A DNA stretch of 64,000 bases from VAZQ01 sp963721005 (GTDB lineage Bacteria > Pseudomonadota > Alphaproteobacteria > Rhizobiales > Xanthobacteraceae): NCBI GenBank assembly GCA_963721005.1, contig CAVRHR010000001.1, forward strand, positions 62,001 to 126,000, written 5' to 3'. A program made the position numbers and the translations under genes. Below, one piece after another: positions 33,409-41,868 of this stretch. Numbering within the stretch: the first letter of the stretch is position 1; each line of letters starts with the position of its first letter. The notes beneath the pieces were generated by a model. The model did not search any database and was not told the origin of the DNA. It saw only the letters and a program-made list of their open reading frames with translations.

Positions 33409-34654
33409 GTCGCGCCTTGATGTGGTTGCGCAAGACACTGCCGCAGCGCCCCGCTGGCTGTCCATCGTGGGCATCGGCGAGGACGGCATCGAGGGCCTGA
33501 CCGCGGTGGCCCGCGGCCTGGTTTCCGGCGCCGAGATCGTGTTCGGCGGCAAGCGTCATCTCGCTCTCGCCGGCGCGCTCATTCGCGGCGCGGTGCGGCC
33601 CTGGCCCTCGCCGTTCGAGGCGGGTGTCGCCGAGGTGGTGGCGCAGCGGGGACGGCAGGTCTGCGTGCTCGCGTCCGGCGATCCCTATCTCTACGGCGTC
33701 GGTGCGGTGCTGGCACGGCATGTGGAGCCGGCCGAAACCTTGGTGGTGCCGACGCCCTCCGCCTTCAGCCTCGCGGCTGCGCGGCTCGGCTGGCCGCTTG
33801 CCGACTGCGCGCTGGTCTCATTGCACGGGCGCGAGCTCGATCGCGTGCGCCCGCATCTGCAGCCCGGTGCCCGCGTGCTGGCGCTGACCTCCGATGACGA
33901 GGGACCGGCCGCGCTCGCGGGCTTGCTCGCGGCGACCGGCTTCGGGGCATCGCCATTCATCGTATTGGAAGCGCTCGGCGGGCCACGCGAGCGCATCCGC
34001 GCCACCACGGCGGCGCAATTCGATCTCGGCTCCGTCGACGCGCTCAACACCGTGGCGGTCGAGGTGATGGCGGCGGACAGCGCCCGCATCATCGCGCGCG
34101 CCCCGGGCCTGCCCGACGCGATGTTCGAGCATGACGGCCAGCTCACCAAGTGCGAGGTGCGGGCCGTGACGCTGTCGGCACTGGCCCCGCGGCGCGGAGA
34201 ATTGCTATGGGACGTCGGCGCCGGGGCAGGCTCGGTGGCGATCGAATGGATGCTGGCCGATCCGTCGCTGCGCGCCATCGCGATCGAGGCGCAGGCGGAG
34301 CGCGCGGCGCGCATCAGGCGCAATGCCGCGACCTTCGGGGTGCCGGGCATCGAGATCGTGCAGGGCGCAGCTCCAGCAGGGCTCGCCGGATTTCCGATGC
34401 CGGATGCGATCTTCGTAGGCGGCGGCGCCAGCGATCCGGGCGTGCTCGATGCGGTGCTGGCAGCGCTGCGCCCCGGCGGCCGGTTGGTGGTCAATGCCGC
34501 GACGCTTCAGACCGAAGCGCTGCTGCTGGCGCGCCATTCAGATTTGGGCGGCGAATTGATCCGCATCGCCATCGCGCGCGCCGATCCGGTCGGCAGCATG
34601 ACGGCCTGGCGGCCGGCCATGCCGGTGACCCAATGGCGGTGGGTGAAACCATGA
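33407..34654 (+). CDS. cobL: Precorrin-6B C5,15-methyltransferase (decarboxylating)
   Basis: A 415-residue two-domain enzyme. The N-terminal CbiE-like methylase runs from WLSIVGIGEDGIEGL to about residue 205 with FGGKRHLAL and VLASGDPYLYGVGAVL. The C-terminal CbiT-like Rossmann methylase starts near KCEVRAVTLSALAPRRGELLWDVGAGAGSVAIEW and ends with GGRLVVNAAT. It methylates C5 and C15 and removes the C12 acetate carboxyl. It starts the cobL-cobE-cobM run and its stop overlaps cobE by four bases. The ATG at 33407 may be replaced by GTG 33422; residues before WLSIV are unconserved. Confidence 0.91.
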   Translation: MSRLDVVAQDTAAAPRWLSIVGIGEDGIEGLTAVARGLVSGAEIVFGGKRHLALAGALIRGAVRPWPSPFEAGVAEVVAQRGRQVCVLASGDPYLYGVGAVLARHVEPAETLVVPTPSAFSLAAARLGWPLADCALVSLHGRELDRVRPHLQPGARVLALTSDDEGPAALAGLLAATGFGASPFIVLEALGGPRERIRATTAAQFDLGSVDALNTVAVEVMAADSARIIARAPGLPDAMFEHDGQLTKCEVRAVTLSALAPRRGELLWDVGAGAGSVAIEWMLADPSLRAIAIEAQAERAARIRRNAATFGVPGIEIVQGAAPAGLAGFPMPDAIFVGGGASDPGVLDAVLAALRPGGRLVVNAATLQTEALLLARHSDLGGELIRIAIARADPVGSMTAWRPAMPVTQWRWVKP

Positions 34655-35037
34655 TGATCGCAGGCGTCGGCTGCCGGCGCGGCACCTCGACTGACGCGAT
34701 CGAGACCGTGATCGCGGCCGCGCTCGCCCACGCCGGCATGGCGCGCGGCGCACTCGATGCCGTCGCGACGCCAGAAGCCAAGCGCGACGAGCCTGGCATC
34801 GCAGCAGCCGCTGCCGCGCTCGGCGTGCCGCTGATCCTGGTGGCGCAAGTTGATCTCGAGAGCGCCGGCAGCCGTGTTATCACCCGTTCGCAACGGGTCG
34901 CCAGCCTGATGAACGTGCCCTGCGTGGCGGAGGCTGCCGCGCTGGCGGCCGGCGGTCCGGCCGCCCGCCTGATGCTGGCTCGGATCGCTATCGGGCCCGC
35001 CACCTGCGCGCTCGCGATAGCGGAGGCCAGGCCGTGA
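34651..35037 (+). CDS. cobE: Cobalamin biosynthesis protein CobE (CbiG C-terminal-like)
   Basis: A 128-residue protein of the CobE/CbiG_C family. It opens with IAGVGCRRGTS and carries VATPEAKRDEPGIAAAA and GVPCVAEAAAL-like segments (here NVPCVAEAAAL). The biochemical role of CobE in the aerobic route is unsettled, though it is needed in pathway reconstructions. It overlaps cobL by four bases (ATGA) and cobM by four (GTGA). Confidence 0.88.
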   Translation: MMIAGVGCRRGTSTDAIETVIAAALAHAGMARGALDAVATPEAKRDEPGIAAAAAALGVPLILVAQVDLESAGSRVITRSQRVASLMNVPCVAEAAALAAGGPAARLMLARIAIGPATCALAIAEARP

Positions 35038-35798
35038 CGGTGCATTTCATCGGTGCCGGTCCGGGCGCGGCCGATCTCATTACGCTGCGGGGGCGCGACC
35101 TCATCGCGCGCGCTCCGGTCTGCCTTTATGCGGGCTCGATCGTGCCGCCCGAATTGTTGACCCATTGTCCCGCCGGCGCCCGCCTCATCGACACCGCGCC
35201 GTTGACCCTCGACGAGATCGAGGCCGAATTCGTGGCAGCGCACGCGGCCGGCCTCGACGTGGCCAGGCTGCAGTCCGGCGACCTCTCGATCTACAGCGCG
35301 CTCGCCGAGCAAATCCGCAGGCTCGAGCAGCGCCGCATTCCCTATACGATCACGCCCGGCGTGCCGGCTTTCGCGGCGGCCGCAGCGGCGCTTCGAATCG
35401 AGCTCACGGTGCCGGAGGTGGCGCAAAGCGTGGTGCTGACCCGGATGTCGGGCCGCGCTTCGCGCATGCCGGAGGGCGAGGCGCTCGCCGTGTTCGCGGC
35501 CAGCCGGGCCACGCTGGCAATCCATCTGGCGATCCACCGGATCGACGCCATCGTGGCCGAGCTGCTGCCGTTCTACGGCGCCGATTGTCCGGTCGCCGTG
35601 GTGGTGCGGGCGAGCTGGAGCGATGAGCGCATCCTGCGCGGCACGCTTGCGGGCATCGCGGCCCAGGTGGCGGCAGATCCGATCGAGCGCACCGCCATCG
35701 TGCTGGTCGGCCGCGCGCTGGCGGCCGAGGACTTTCGCGACAGCGCGCTTTACGACCCGGATTATCGCCGGCGCTTCCGCGGCGGAGACGCGCCGTGA
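35034..35798 (+). CDS. cobM: Precorrin-4 C11-methyltransferase
   Basis: A 254-residue SAM-dependent methylase for C11. Family motifs are VHFIGAGPGAADLITLRG, CLYAGSIVPPELL, RLQSGDLSIYSALAEQ, TPGVPAFAAAAAAL and the ending VLVGRAL then FRDSALYDPDYRRRF. Start is GTG 35034 within the cobE stop. It closes the cobL-cobE-cobM run; cbiD ends 71 bases further on the other strand. Confidence 0.92.
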   Translation: MTVHFIGAGPGAADLITLRGRDLIARAPVCLYAGSIVPPELLTHCPAGARLIDTAPLTLDEIEAEFVAAHAAGLDVARLQSGDLSIYSALAEQIRRLEQRRIPYTITPGVPAFAAAAAALRIELTVPEVAQSVVLTRMSGRASRMPEGEALAVFAASRATLAIHLAIHRIDAIVAELLPFYGADCPVAVVVRASWSDERILRGTLAGIAAQVAADPIERTAIVLVGRALAAEDFRDSALYDPDYRRRFRGGDAP

Positions 35799-35869
35799 CG
35801 AAAAAGGCACACGTTCCGATCTATTTGATGAACAGGCGCGCCGCATTCGCGGCTCACACCGATCTCAAT

Positions 35870-36967
35870 TCACAGACCCGCCTGGCCGACCAGATTTCCA
35901 TCGCGATCAAACAACACGGTGTCGAGCGCAATCCCGCGGCCTTCGACGACTTGCGCCGCGACCGCCCGGGCGGCGCGCGCGACCGCATCGCCAAGCTCGA
36001 TACCGTCCGCCTGCGCATGCCCGAAAGCCTCGGCCGCGGTGTTGGCGGCGAGGATTCGCTCGCGCAGCGCCGCGCTGGCGCCGGCGGTCTCGGCAAGGAC
36101 TGCGAGCGCCGCCAGATCGACCTCGCCGCGCTTGGAATGCAGATCGAGCAGGCCTTGCGCCAGCTTGGTCATCTTGGCGACGCCGCCCGCGATGGTGACC
36201 CGCGGTACCGGATGGGCGCGGACATATTTGAGCATGCCGCCGACGAAGTCGCCCATGTCGATCAACGCGGTCTCGGGCAGGCCGTAGAGCTTGCGCACCG
36301 CCGCCTCCGAGCTTGCCCCGGTGGCACCCGCGATATGGGCGAGCCCGGCGGCGCGCGCCACGTCGATGCCGCGATGTATCGAGGCGATCCAGGCCGCGCA
36401 GGAATACGGCACCACGATCCCGGTGGTGCCCAGGATCGACAGCCCGCCGACGATGCCGAGCCGCCCGTTGAGGGTCTTCAACGCCAGCTGCTCGCCGCGC
36501 GGTATAGCGATCTCGACCTCGACGTCGCCGGCCCCTTTCGCGCCCGCGGCAACTTCGGCAATCGCGTCGCGAATCATCCGGCGCGGCACCGGATTGATGG
36601 CGGGCTCGCCCGGCGCAACCGCGAGGCCTGCCCGTGTGACGGTGCCGACGCCTGCTCCGGCCCGGAAGGTGACGCCACTGCCGGGCGCACCGGCCCGCAC
36701 GCTCGCCACGATCAGGGCGCCATGGGTCACGTCCGGATCGTCGCCCGCATCCTTGACCACGCCGGCACTGGCGCCGCCGGCGTCGCGTCGGGTGAGCGCC
36801 AGCGCAAAGGCGACACGTTCTCCACGCGGCAGAGTAATCTCCACGGGATCGGGAAATTCGCCGGTCAGCAGCGCCGCATAGGCGGCCTTGGCGGCCGCCG
36901 TGGCGCAGGCCCCCGTGGTCCAGCCACGGCGCAGCGGTCGATCCGGCTTGGTTGTCTCCGCCGTCAT
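35870..36967 (-). CDS. cbiD: CbiD-type C1-methyltransferase of corrin synthesis
   Basis: A 365-residue CbiD-family enzyme, which methylates C1 and expels the C20 fragment in the anaerobic pathway. Signatures: LRRGWTTGACATAAAKAA, VTRAGLAVAPGEPAINPVPR, GGLSILGTTGIVVPYS and the central MGDFVGGMLKY. In this otherwise oxygen-dependent cluster it takes the place of CobF, for which no gene is seen. Such mosaics occur in some Rhizobiales. Its start faces cobB; ATG 36967 is used, while GTG 37003 in frame would add 12 residues that are not needed by the family. Neither has a good ribosome site. Confidence 0.87.
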   Translation of the reverse strand: MTAETTKPDRPLRRGWTTGACATAAAKAAYAALLTGEFPDPVEITLPRGERVAFALALTRRDAGGASAGVVKDAGDDPDVTHGALIVASVRAGAPGSGVTFRAGAGVGTVTRAGLAVAPGEPAINPVPRRMIRDAIAEVAAGAKGAGDVEVEIAIPRGEQLALKTLNGRLGIVGGLSILGTTGIVVPYSCAAWIASIHRGIDVARAAGLAHIAGATGASSEAAVRKLYGLPETALIDMGDFVGGMLKYVRAHPVPRVTIAGGVAKMTKLAQGLLDLHSKRGEVDLAALAVLAETAGASAALRERILAANTAAEAFGHAQADGIELGDAVARAARAVAAQVVEGRGIALDTVLFDRDGNLVGQAGL

Positions 36968-37020
36968 GGGATTGCCTATAGGCCGCCCGGCCCCGACCGT
37001 CACGCCTGGACGGCGCTGCC

Positions 37021-38370
37021 GTGAGCGGGCGCGGCCTCATCGTTTCGGCTCCCCGTTCGGGCAGCGGCAAGACCGTGATCACGCTCGCCCTGCTGGCAGC
37101 ACTCAGGCGGCGGGGCATCAAGGTACGGGCCGCCAAGGCTGGGCCGGACTATATCGATGCGGGCTTTCACGCGGCCGCGACCGGTGCGGCGGGTCTAAAT
37201 CTCGATAGCTGGGCCATGGCGCCGCCGCTGCTGGACGCCTTGCTGGCGCAGGCCGCCGGCAGCGCCGAGCTGCTCGTGCTCGAAGGCGTCATGGGCCTCT
37301 ATGACGGCGTCACCGGGGCGCCCGGCCGCTGCGGCACCACCGCCGATCTGGCGGCACGCTTCGGCTTGCCGGTGCTGCTGGTCATCGACGTAGCCGGGCA
37401 GTCGCAATCGGCCGCAGCCATGCTGCGCGGCTTCGCGACCCATGATCCGGCGGTGCGCATCGCCGGCGTGATTCTCAACCGCCTCGGCAGCGAGCGGCAT
37501 CGGGCGCTGGTGAGCGATGCGATCGCGGCGCTGCGCACCCCCGCGGCAATTCCTATCTTTGGCGCCGTCCCGCGCGATGCCGCTCTGGCGCTGCCGGAGC
37601 GCCATCTCGGCCTGGTGCAGGCCGGCGAGCACGACGATCTGACCGGCTGGCTCGATCGCCTGGCCGCAGTGGCGGAGCGCCAGCTCGATCTCGACGCCGT
37701 GATGGCGTCAGCGGCGCCGCTGCCCCCTCCCCAACCCTCCCCCGCGAGCGGAGGAGGGAGAGAGCGGGTGGCGGCGCTACGTCCGCCCGGCCAACGCATC
37801 GGGCTCGCCTGCGATCAAGCTTTCAGCTTCGTCTATCCGCACATTCTCGACGGCTGGCGGCGCGCTGGCGCCGAGATCGTGACCTTCTCGCCGCTTGCCG
37901 ACGAGCCGCCGCCGGACGGCTGCGATGCCTGCTGGCTGCCCGGCGGCTATCCGGAGCTGCATGCCGGCGTGCTCGCGGCGGCGTCCCGGTTTCGCGCCGG
38001 ACTGACACTTTTTGCGCAAACCCGGCCAGTCCATGGCGAATGCGGCGGCTACATGGTGCTGGGACAATGGCTGACCGACGCCGATGGGCAGCGCCACGCC
38101 ATGACCGGGCTCATGGGGCATGCGACCAGCTTTGCGGAGCGCAAGCTGCAGCTCGGCTATCGGGAGGCGCGGCTGCGGATCGACAGCCCGCTCGGATGCG
38201 CCGACAGCGTGGTGCGCGGACACGAGTTCCACTACGCGACGCTGACCGCGCCCGGCGACGACGCGCCGCTCGCCGATCTCACTGACGGGCAAGGCTGTGC
38301 GCTCGGTCCTGCCGGCGGCCGGCGCGAACGGGTCAGCGGCACGTTCTTCCACGCCATCGCGCAAGCATGA
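37021..38370 (+). CDS. cobB: Hydrogenobyrinic acid a,c-diamide synthase
   Basis: A 449-residue glutamine-dependent amidase for the a and c acetate side chains. The N-terminal P-loop is SAPRSGSGKTVIT; GPDYIDAGFH and VLEGVMGLYDG follow. The C-terminal amidotransferase domain has CDACWLPGGYPELHA, the nucleophile in HGECGGYMVLG (about residue 340), and VRGHEFHYAT. Start is GTG 37021, divergent from cbiD. Between the two domains, residues about 234-250 (PPPQPSPASGGGRER) derive from a short palindromic repeat at 37720-37770. Confidence 0.92.
   Translation: MSGRGLIVSAPRSGSGKTVITLALLAALRRRGIKVRAAKAGPDYIDAGFHAAATGAAGLNLDSWAMAPPLLDALLAQAAGSAELLVLEGVMGLYDGVTGAPGRCGTTADLAARFGLPVLLVIDVAGQSQSAAAMLRGFATHDPAVRIAGVILNRLGSERHRALVSDAIAALRTPAAIPIFGAVPRDAALALPERHLGLVQAGEHDDLTGWLDRLAAVAERQLDLDAVMASAAPLPPPQPSPASGGGRERVAALRPPGQRIGLACDQAFSFVYPHILDGWRRAGAEIVTFSPLADEPPPDGCDACWLPGGYPELHAGVLAAASRFRAGLTLFAQTRPVHGECGGYMVLGQWLTDADGQRHAMTGLMGHATSFAERKLQLGYREARLRIDSPLGCADSVVRGHEFHYATLTAPGDDAPLADLTDGQGCALGPAGGRRERVSGTFFHAIAQA
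37720..37770. repeat. Short palindromic repeat in the cobB interdomain linker
   Basis: CCCTCCCCCGC and GCGGAGGAGGG (imperfect arms around GAGC) with a flanking CCCCCTCCCC form a CCCTCCC/GGGAGGG type palindrome, read in frame as a Pro/Ser/Gly-rich linker. It resembles the element inside cobN in base composition and in the encoded peptide. Confidence 0.55.
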
Positions 38371-38372
38371 AG

Positions 38373-39392
38373 CTAATCCGTTTTGTTGGAGACCTGCGCC
38401 TCCGCGAAGGTCGCCATGCCGGTATGACAGGCGAGCGCGGCGCGCAGCAGCAGGATCGCGACGGCCGCGCCCGAGGCTTCGCCGAGCCGCATCCCGAGAT
38501 CGAGCAGCGGCTCGAGCTCGAGCGCCGCGAGCAGCCGGCGGTGGCCGGCTTCGGCCGAAACGTGGGCGGCCTGCGCATGCCGGATCGCATCGGCGTTGAG
38601 GCGCGCGAGCGGCGCTACCGCGGCGGTCGAGACGAAACCGTCGATGAGGACCGGAATGCTGCGCCGCCTGGCGGCGAGCGCCGCCCCCAGGATGGCGGCG
38701 AGCTCGCGGCCGCCCAGTGCCGCCGCGATCATCAGCGGATCGTCGAGCACCGCGGCATGGCGGGCGAGCGCAGCGTCGATGACGGTCTGCTTGCGGACAA
38801 GACCCGCATGATCGATGCCGGTGCCGCGGCCGGCCCAGCGCCCACCGCCGCCGCCGAACAGGGCCGCCGCGATGGCGGATGCCGCCGTGGTATTGCCGAT
38901 GCCCATCTCGCCCAGGCAGACGAGGTCCGCATCGGGCGACACCGCGTCAGTGCCGCGCGCGACCGCGTCGAGGAACGCCGCCTCGTCCATGGCGGGCGCC
39001 AGGGTGAAATCGGCGGTCGGCTCGTCGAGCGCAAGCGCGACGACACGCAGGCCCGCGCCCGCGGTTTTGGCCAGCTGATTGATGGCGGCGCCACCCGCGT
39101 TGAAGTTCGCCACCATCTGGGCCGTAACGGCGGCCGGATAGGCCGAGACGCCTTGCCGGGTCACCCCGTGATTGCCGGCGAAAACCAGGATATCGACGCG
39201 CTCGAGCCGCGGCGGATGGTGGCCCTGCCAAAGGGCGAGCCAGCCGACCAGGTCCTCCAGGCGTCCGAGACTGCCGGGCGGCTTGGTTAGGGTCGCCTCG
39301 CGGCTGGCAACCCGCTCGGCGGCACCAGGATGCGACGGCGGCAAATGCAGACAGGCGTCGCGCAGCTCGGCAAGGGAAGCAAAACCGGTCAT
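38373..39392 (-). CDS. cobT: Nicotinate-nucleotide--dimethylbenzimidazole phosphoribosyltransferase
   Basis: A 339-residue enzyme that activates the lower ligand base as alpha-ribazole phosphate (CobT in Salmonella naming, CobU in Pseudomonas denitrificans). Conserved segments: LTKPPGSLGRLEDLV, VFAGNHGVTRQGVSAYP, NAGGAAINQLA, GEMGIGNTTAASA and the C-terminal AEAQVSNKTD with the catalytic glutamate. GGGAGA before ATG 39392 supports that start over 39437. It converges on cobB with two bases between their stops and diverges from cobS. Confidence 0.92.
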   Translation of the reverse strand: MTGFASLAELRDACLHLPPSHPGAAERVASREATLTKPPGSLGRLEDLVGWLALWQGHHPPRLERVDILVFAGNHGVTRQGVSAYPAAVTAQMVANFNAGGAAINQLAKTAGAGLRVVALALDEPTADFTLAPAMDEAAFLDAVARGTDAVSPDADLVCLGEMGIGNTTAASAIAAALFGGGGGRWAGRGTGIDHAGLVRKQTVIDAALARHAAVLDDPLMIAAALGGRELAAILGAALAARRRSIPVLIDGFVSTAAVAPLARLNADAIRHAQAAHVSAEAGHRRLLAALELEPLLDLGMRLGEASGAAVAILLLRAALACHTGMATFAEAQVSNKTD

Positions 39393-39507
39393 CGGCAAAT
39401 CTCCCGCATCAGGCCGAGGCTCATCGAAGCCCGCCACGATATGCGCGACTGCCTAGCAAATCCGCCGCCGCAAGGCCTATAGAAATAGCATCCAGCGGGG
39501 AAGACAG

Positions 39508-40278
39508 ATGGCCGACACCTGGCTGCGCGGCGTCGCCGCCGACCTCAAGATCGGCATGCTCTTCGCCACCCGGGTTCCGCTCCCCCATGCGGCGCCGATC
39601 GGGGGCGCCGATATCGCGCGCGCCAGCTGGACGCTGCCGGCGGTCGGCGCGCTCATCGGGCTCTTGGGGGGAGCGGTTTATTGGATCGCGGTCCGCCTCA
39701 ACCTGCCCCCGCCCGTGGGCGCGACGCTCGCGGTCGCCGCGACCCTCGCCGCCACCGGGTGCCTGCACGAGGACGGGCTCGCCGACACGTTCGACGGTTT
39801 CGGCGGCGGCAGCAGCCGCGAGCGCAAGCTCGAGATCATGCGCGACAGCCGCATCGGCACCTACGGGGCCTGCGCGCTGGCGCTGGCGCTCATGTTGCGG
39901 GTCGGCGCGCTCGCGAGCCTCGCCGATCCGGGCGCGGTGGCGCTCGCATTGATCGCCGCCCATGCGGGCGCGCGCGCCCTGCTGCCGCTGTTCCTGGCGC
40001 TGGTGCCGCCGGCGCGGCCCGATGGCCTCGGCGCCGACGCCGGCCCGCCGTCGCCAGGAGCGGTCGCGGTGGCGGCGCTGCTCGGGATCGTATTGCTGCT
40101 CGCGAGCCTCGGCCCCGCCGGGTCGCTGCTCGCGCTGGCGTGGCTGCTGCTGGTACTCGGCGTCGTGCGCGCGGTGTGCCTGCGCCAGATCGGCGGGCAG
40201 ACCGGCGATACCGCCGGCGCGCTGGAGCAGATCGGCGAGATCGCGGTGCTGCTCACCGCCGTGGCGGAGCGTATGTAG
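39508..40278 (+). CDS. cobS: Adenosylcobinamide-GDP ribazoletransferase (cobalamin synthase)
   Basis: A 256-residue polytopic membrane enzyme that joins adenosylcobinamide-GDP with alpha-ribazole to finish the cofactor (CobV in Pseudomonas denitrificans naming). Signature: CLHEDGLADTFDGFGGGSSR (about residues 84-103), IMRDSRIGTYGA, and GGQTGDTAGALEQ near the end. GGGAAG precedes the ATG. It is the right-hand end of the cobalamin region. Confidence 0.92.
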   Translation: MADTWLRGVAADLKIGMLFATRVPLPHAAPIGGADIARASWTLPAVGALIGLLGGAVYWIAVRLNLPPPVGATLAVAATLAATGCLHEDGLADTFDGFGGGSSRERKLEIMRDSRIGTYGACALALALMLRVGALASLADPGAVALALIAAHAGARALLPLFLALVPPARPDGLGADAGPPSPGAVAVAALLGIVLLLASLGPAGSLLALAWLLLVLGVVRAVCLRQIGGQTGDTAGALEQIGEIAVLLTAVAERM

Positions 40279-40426
40279 AGGTGAGCGGACACCTGATTTC
40301 GGCGGCGCATCCGTTCGAGCAACGGGGGGCGCGCTGCGTTTCATTGCTTCGCATGGCGATGGACCGAGCCGGCGGTTGTTCGGTATGCTGGGACGTTTTG
40401 CAGTTGATCGAGCCCGGGAGCTGCCT

Positions 40427-41050
40427 GTGAGCACCGTCCGTGACCCTGTCGTCAAGCCCATCCCGATCAAGGACCTGCGTCCGACCCAGATCACGGTGGG
40501 GATGCGGGAGGTCGCCGCCAAACGCGCGCGCTGGCGCGAGGAGGGCGCCAAGAAAGGCGCGGAGTTCCTGGGCAAGCACATGATTCCGGTCGTCCTGGGA
40601 CCGAAAGAGCGGCACTACGTCATCGACCACCACCATCTCGCCCGGGCGCTGCACGACGAGGGCGTCAAGAGCGTGCTCATCACGGCGGTGGCGAACCTCA
40701 GCAAGCTCGAGCCCGATGCCTTTTGGTTCGTGCTGGAAAACCGCAATTGGATGCACGCCTTCGACGACAAGGGCCGTCGGCGCAGCCACACCGACATTCC
40801 CAAGTCGGTGAGCGAGCTGACCGATGATCCGTTCCGGTCGCTCGCCGGCGAGCTGCGGCGTGCCGGCGGCTACGCCAAGGATACGACGCCGTTCAGCGAG
40901 TTCCTGTGGGCCAATTTCCTGCGCCGCCAGATCAAGCGCAAGACGGTCGAGGATAATTTCAGCCACGCGCTGGAGAGGGCCCTGCAATTGGCCAAGAGCC
41001 GCGACGCCGGCTACCTGCCGGGCTGGTGCGGCCCGACGCCCGAGGAATGA
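40427..41050 (+). CDS. ParB-like (ParBc_2 type) protein
   Basis: A 207-residue protein of the ParB-like PF08857 type. The central HYVIDHHHLARALHDEG motif (about residues 61-77) is diagnostic; IPIKDLRPTQITVGMREV precedes it. It lacks the CTPase GERRxRA motif of chromosome-partitioning ParB, so a role in segregation is doubtful. The function is unknown. GTG 40427 is favoured since CGGGAG lies 7 bases before it. Nothing links it to the cobalamin genes on its left. Confidence 0.82.
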   Translation: MSTVRDPVVKPIPIKDLRPTQITVGMREVAAKRARWREEGAKKGAEFLGKHMIPVVLGPKERHYVIDHHHLARALHDEGVKSVLITAVANLSKLEPDAFWFVLENRNWMHAFDDKGRRRSHTDIPKSVSELTDDPFRSLAGELRRAGGYAKDTTPFSEFLWANFLRRQIKRKTVEDNFSHALERALQLAKSRDAGYLPGWCGPTPEE

Positions 41051-41141
41051 GGCGCGCGCCGGCGCGAGCCCCCATGCCCGGAAGCGGCGGTATCGGCCGC
41101 ATTCCCAGTTTTGGGGCCCTGCTTCCGGGCTAAACCGAATA

Positions 41142-41159
41142 TTAACCACGACTTATTAA
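41142..41159. promoter_or_regulatory. Possible CtrA-like site
   Basis: TTAACCACGACTTAT at 41142-41156 matches seven of the eight defined bases of the alphaproteobacterial CtrA consensus TTAA-N7-TTAA, and a further TTAAC follows at 41156-41160. It lies about 125 bases upstream of the receiver-domain gene. AT-rich matches of this kind can arise by chance. Confidence 0.25.
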
Positions 41160-41280
41160 CGATTGGCTGTGTTTACTCGAATTAAATCTTGAAACGGGCA
41201 CGCCGGACACGAGCTGCGATATCCGAAACCGCCCGGCTCTTGCGAGGCTTGCGCATGGTCGCGCGGGTTGAGGAATTGGC

Positions 41281-41868
41281 ATGCCAGAGCGCACCATCAA
41301 TCTCCGGGATCTGTTGATTCTCGTTGCCGATCCCAGCCCTTTCCTGTGCCTTCTCGTGCACGGCATGTTGCGCGGGTTCGGCGCCAACAAGGTGCTCGAG
41401 GTCAGGGACTCGCCCGGCGTGCTCGAGACGCTCAACGGTCACAAGATCGACGTCATGCTGTGCGACGGGGCGCTGCCGCCGCACGGCGGATTTGCGCTCA
41501 CGCGCACCATCCGGCGCAATCCCAACAACGAAAATCGCACGATGCCGATCCTGGTCATGACCAGCGACACCCGCGAGGCCACCATCAAGGCCGGACGCGA
41601 CGCCGGCGCCAACATGGTGGTCGCCAAGCCGCTGTCGCCCGCCAACCTGTACGATCGGCTGGCCTGGGTGGCGTTCAACCCGCGCCAGTTCATCGATACG
41701 GAGAATTATTTCGGACCGGATCGCCGTTTCAAGATCGAAGGCTACCCGGGCGGCGTGGGTCGCCGCAAAGGCGACGGTGCGATCGAGGTCGCCAAGGAGA
41801 CCGGTCCCGCCTTGGCGCAGGACGACATCGACAGCCTGTTCAACGCCACCCGAACCGGACAAAGCTGA
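41281..41868 (+). CDS. Receiver-domain protein with FliM-like C-terminal peptide
   Basis: A 195-residue protein. Residues about 10-130 form a CheY-like receiver: LILVADPSPF with the acidic aspartate, MLCDGALPPHGG with the probable phosphoacceptor aspartate (about residue 61), VMTSDTR, and the switch lysine in VAKPLSPANL. There is no output DNA-binding domain. The last residues, LAQDDIDSLFNATRTG (about 177-192), closely resemble the N-terminal CheY-binding peptide of FliM (consensus LSQ-EIDALLN). The tail might occupy its own receiver face or recruit another receiver. It is translationally coupled to the next gene. Confidence 0.82.
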   Translation: MPERTINLRDLLILVADPSPFLCLLVHGMLRGFGANKVLEVRDSPGVLETLNGHKIDVMLCDGALPPHGGFALTRTIRRNPNNENRTMPILVMTSDTREATIKAGRDAGANMVVAKPLSPANLYDRLAWVAFNPRQFIDTENYFGPDRRFKIEGYPGGVGRRKGDGAIEVAKETGPALAQDDIDSLFNATRTGQS

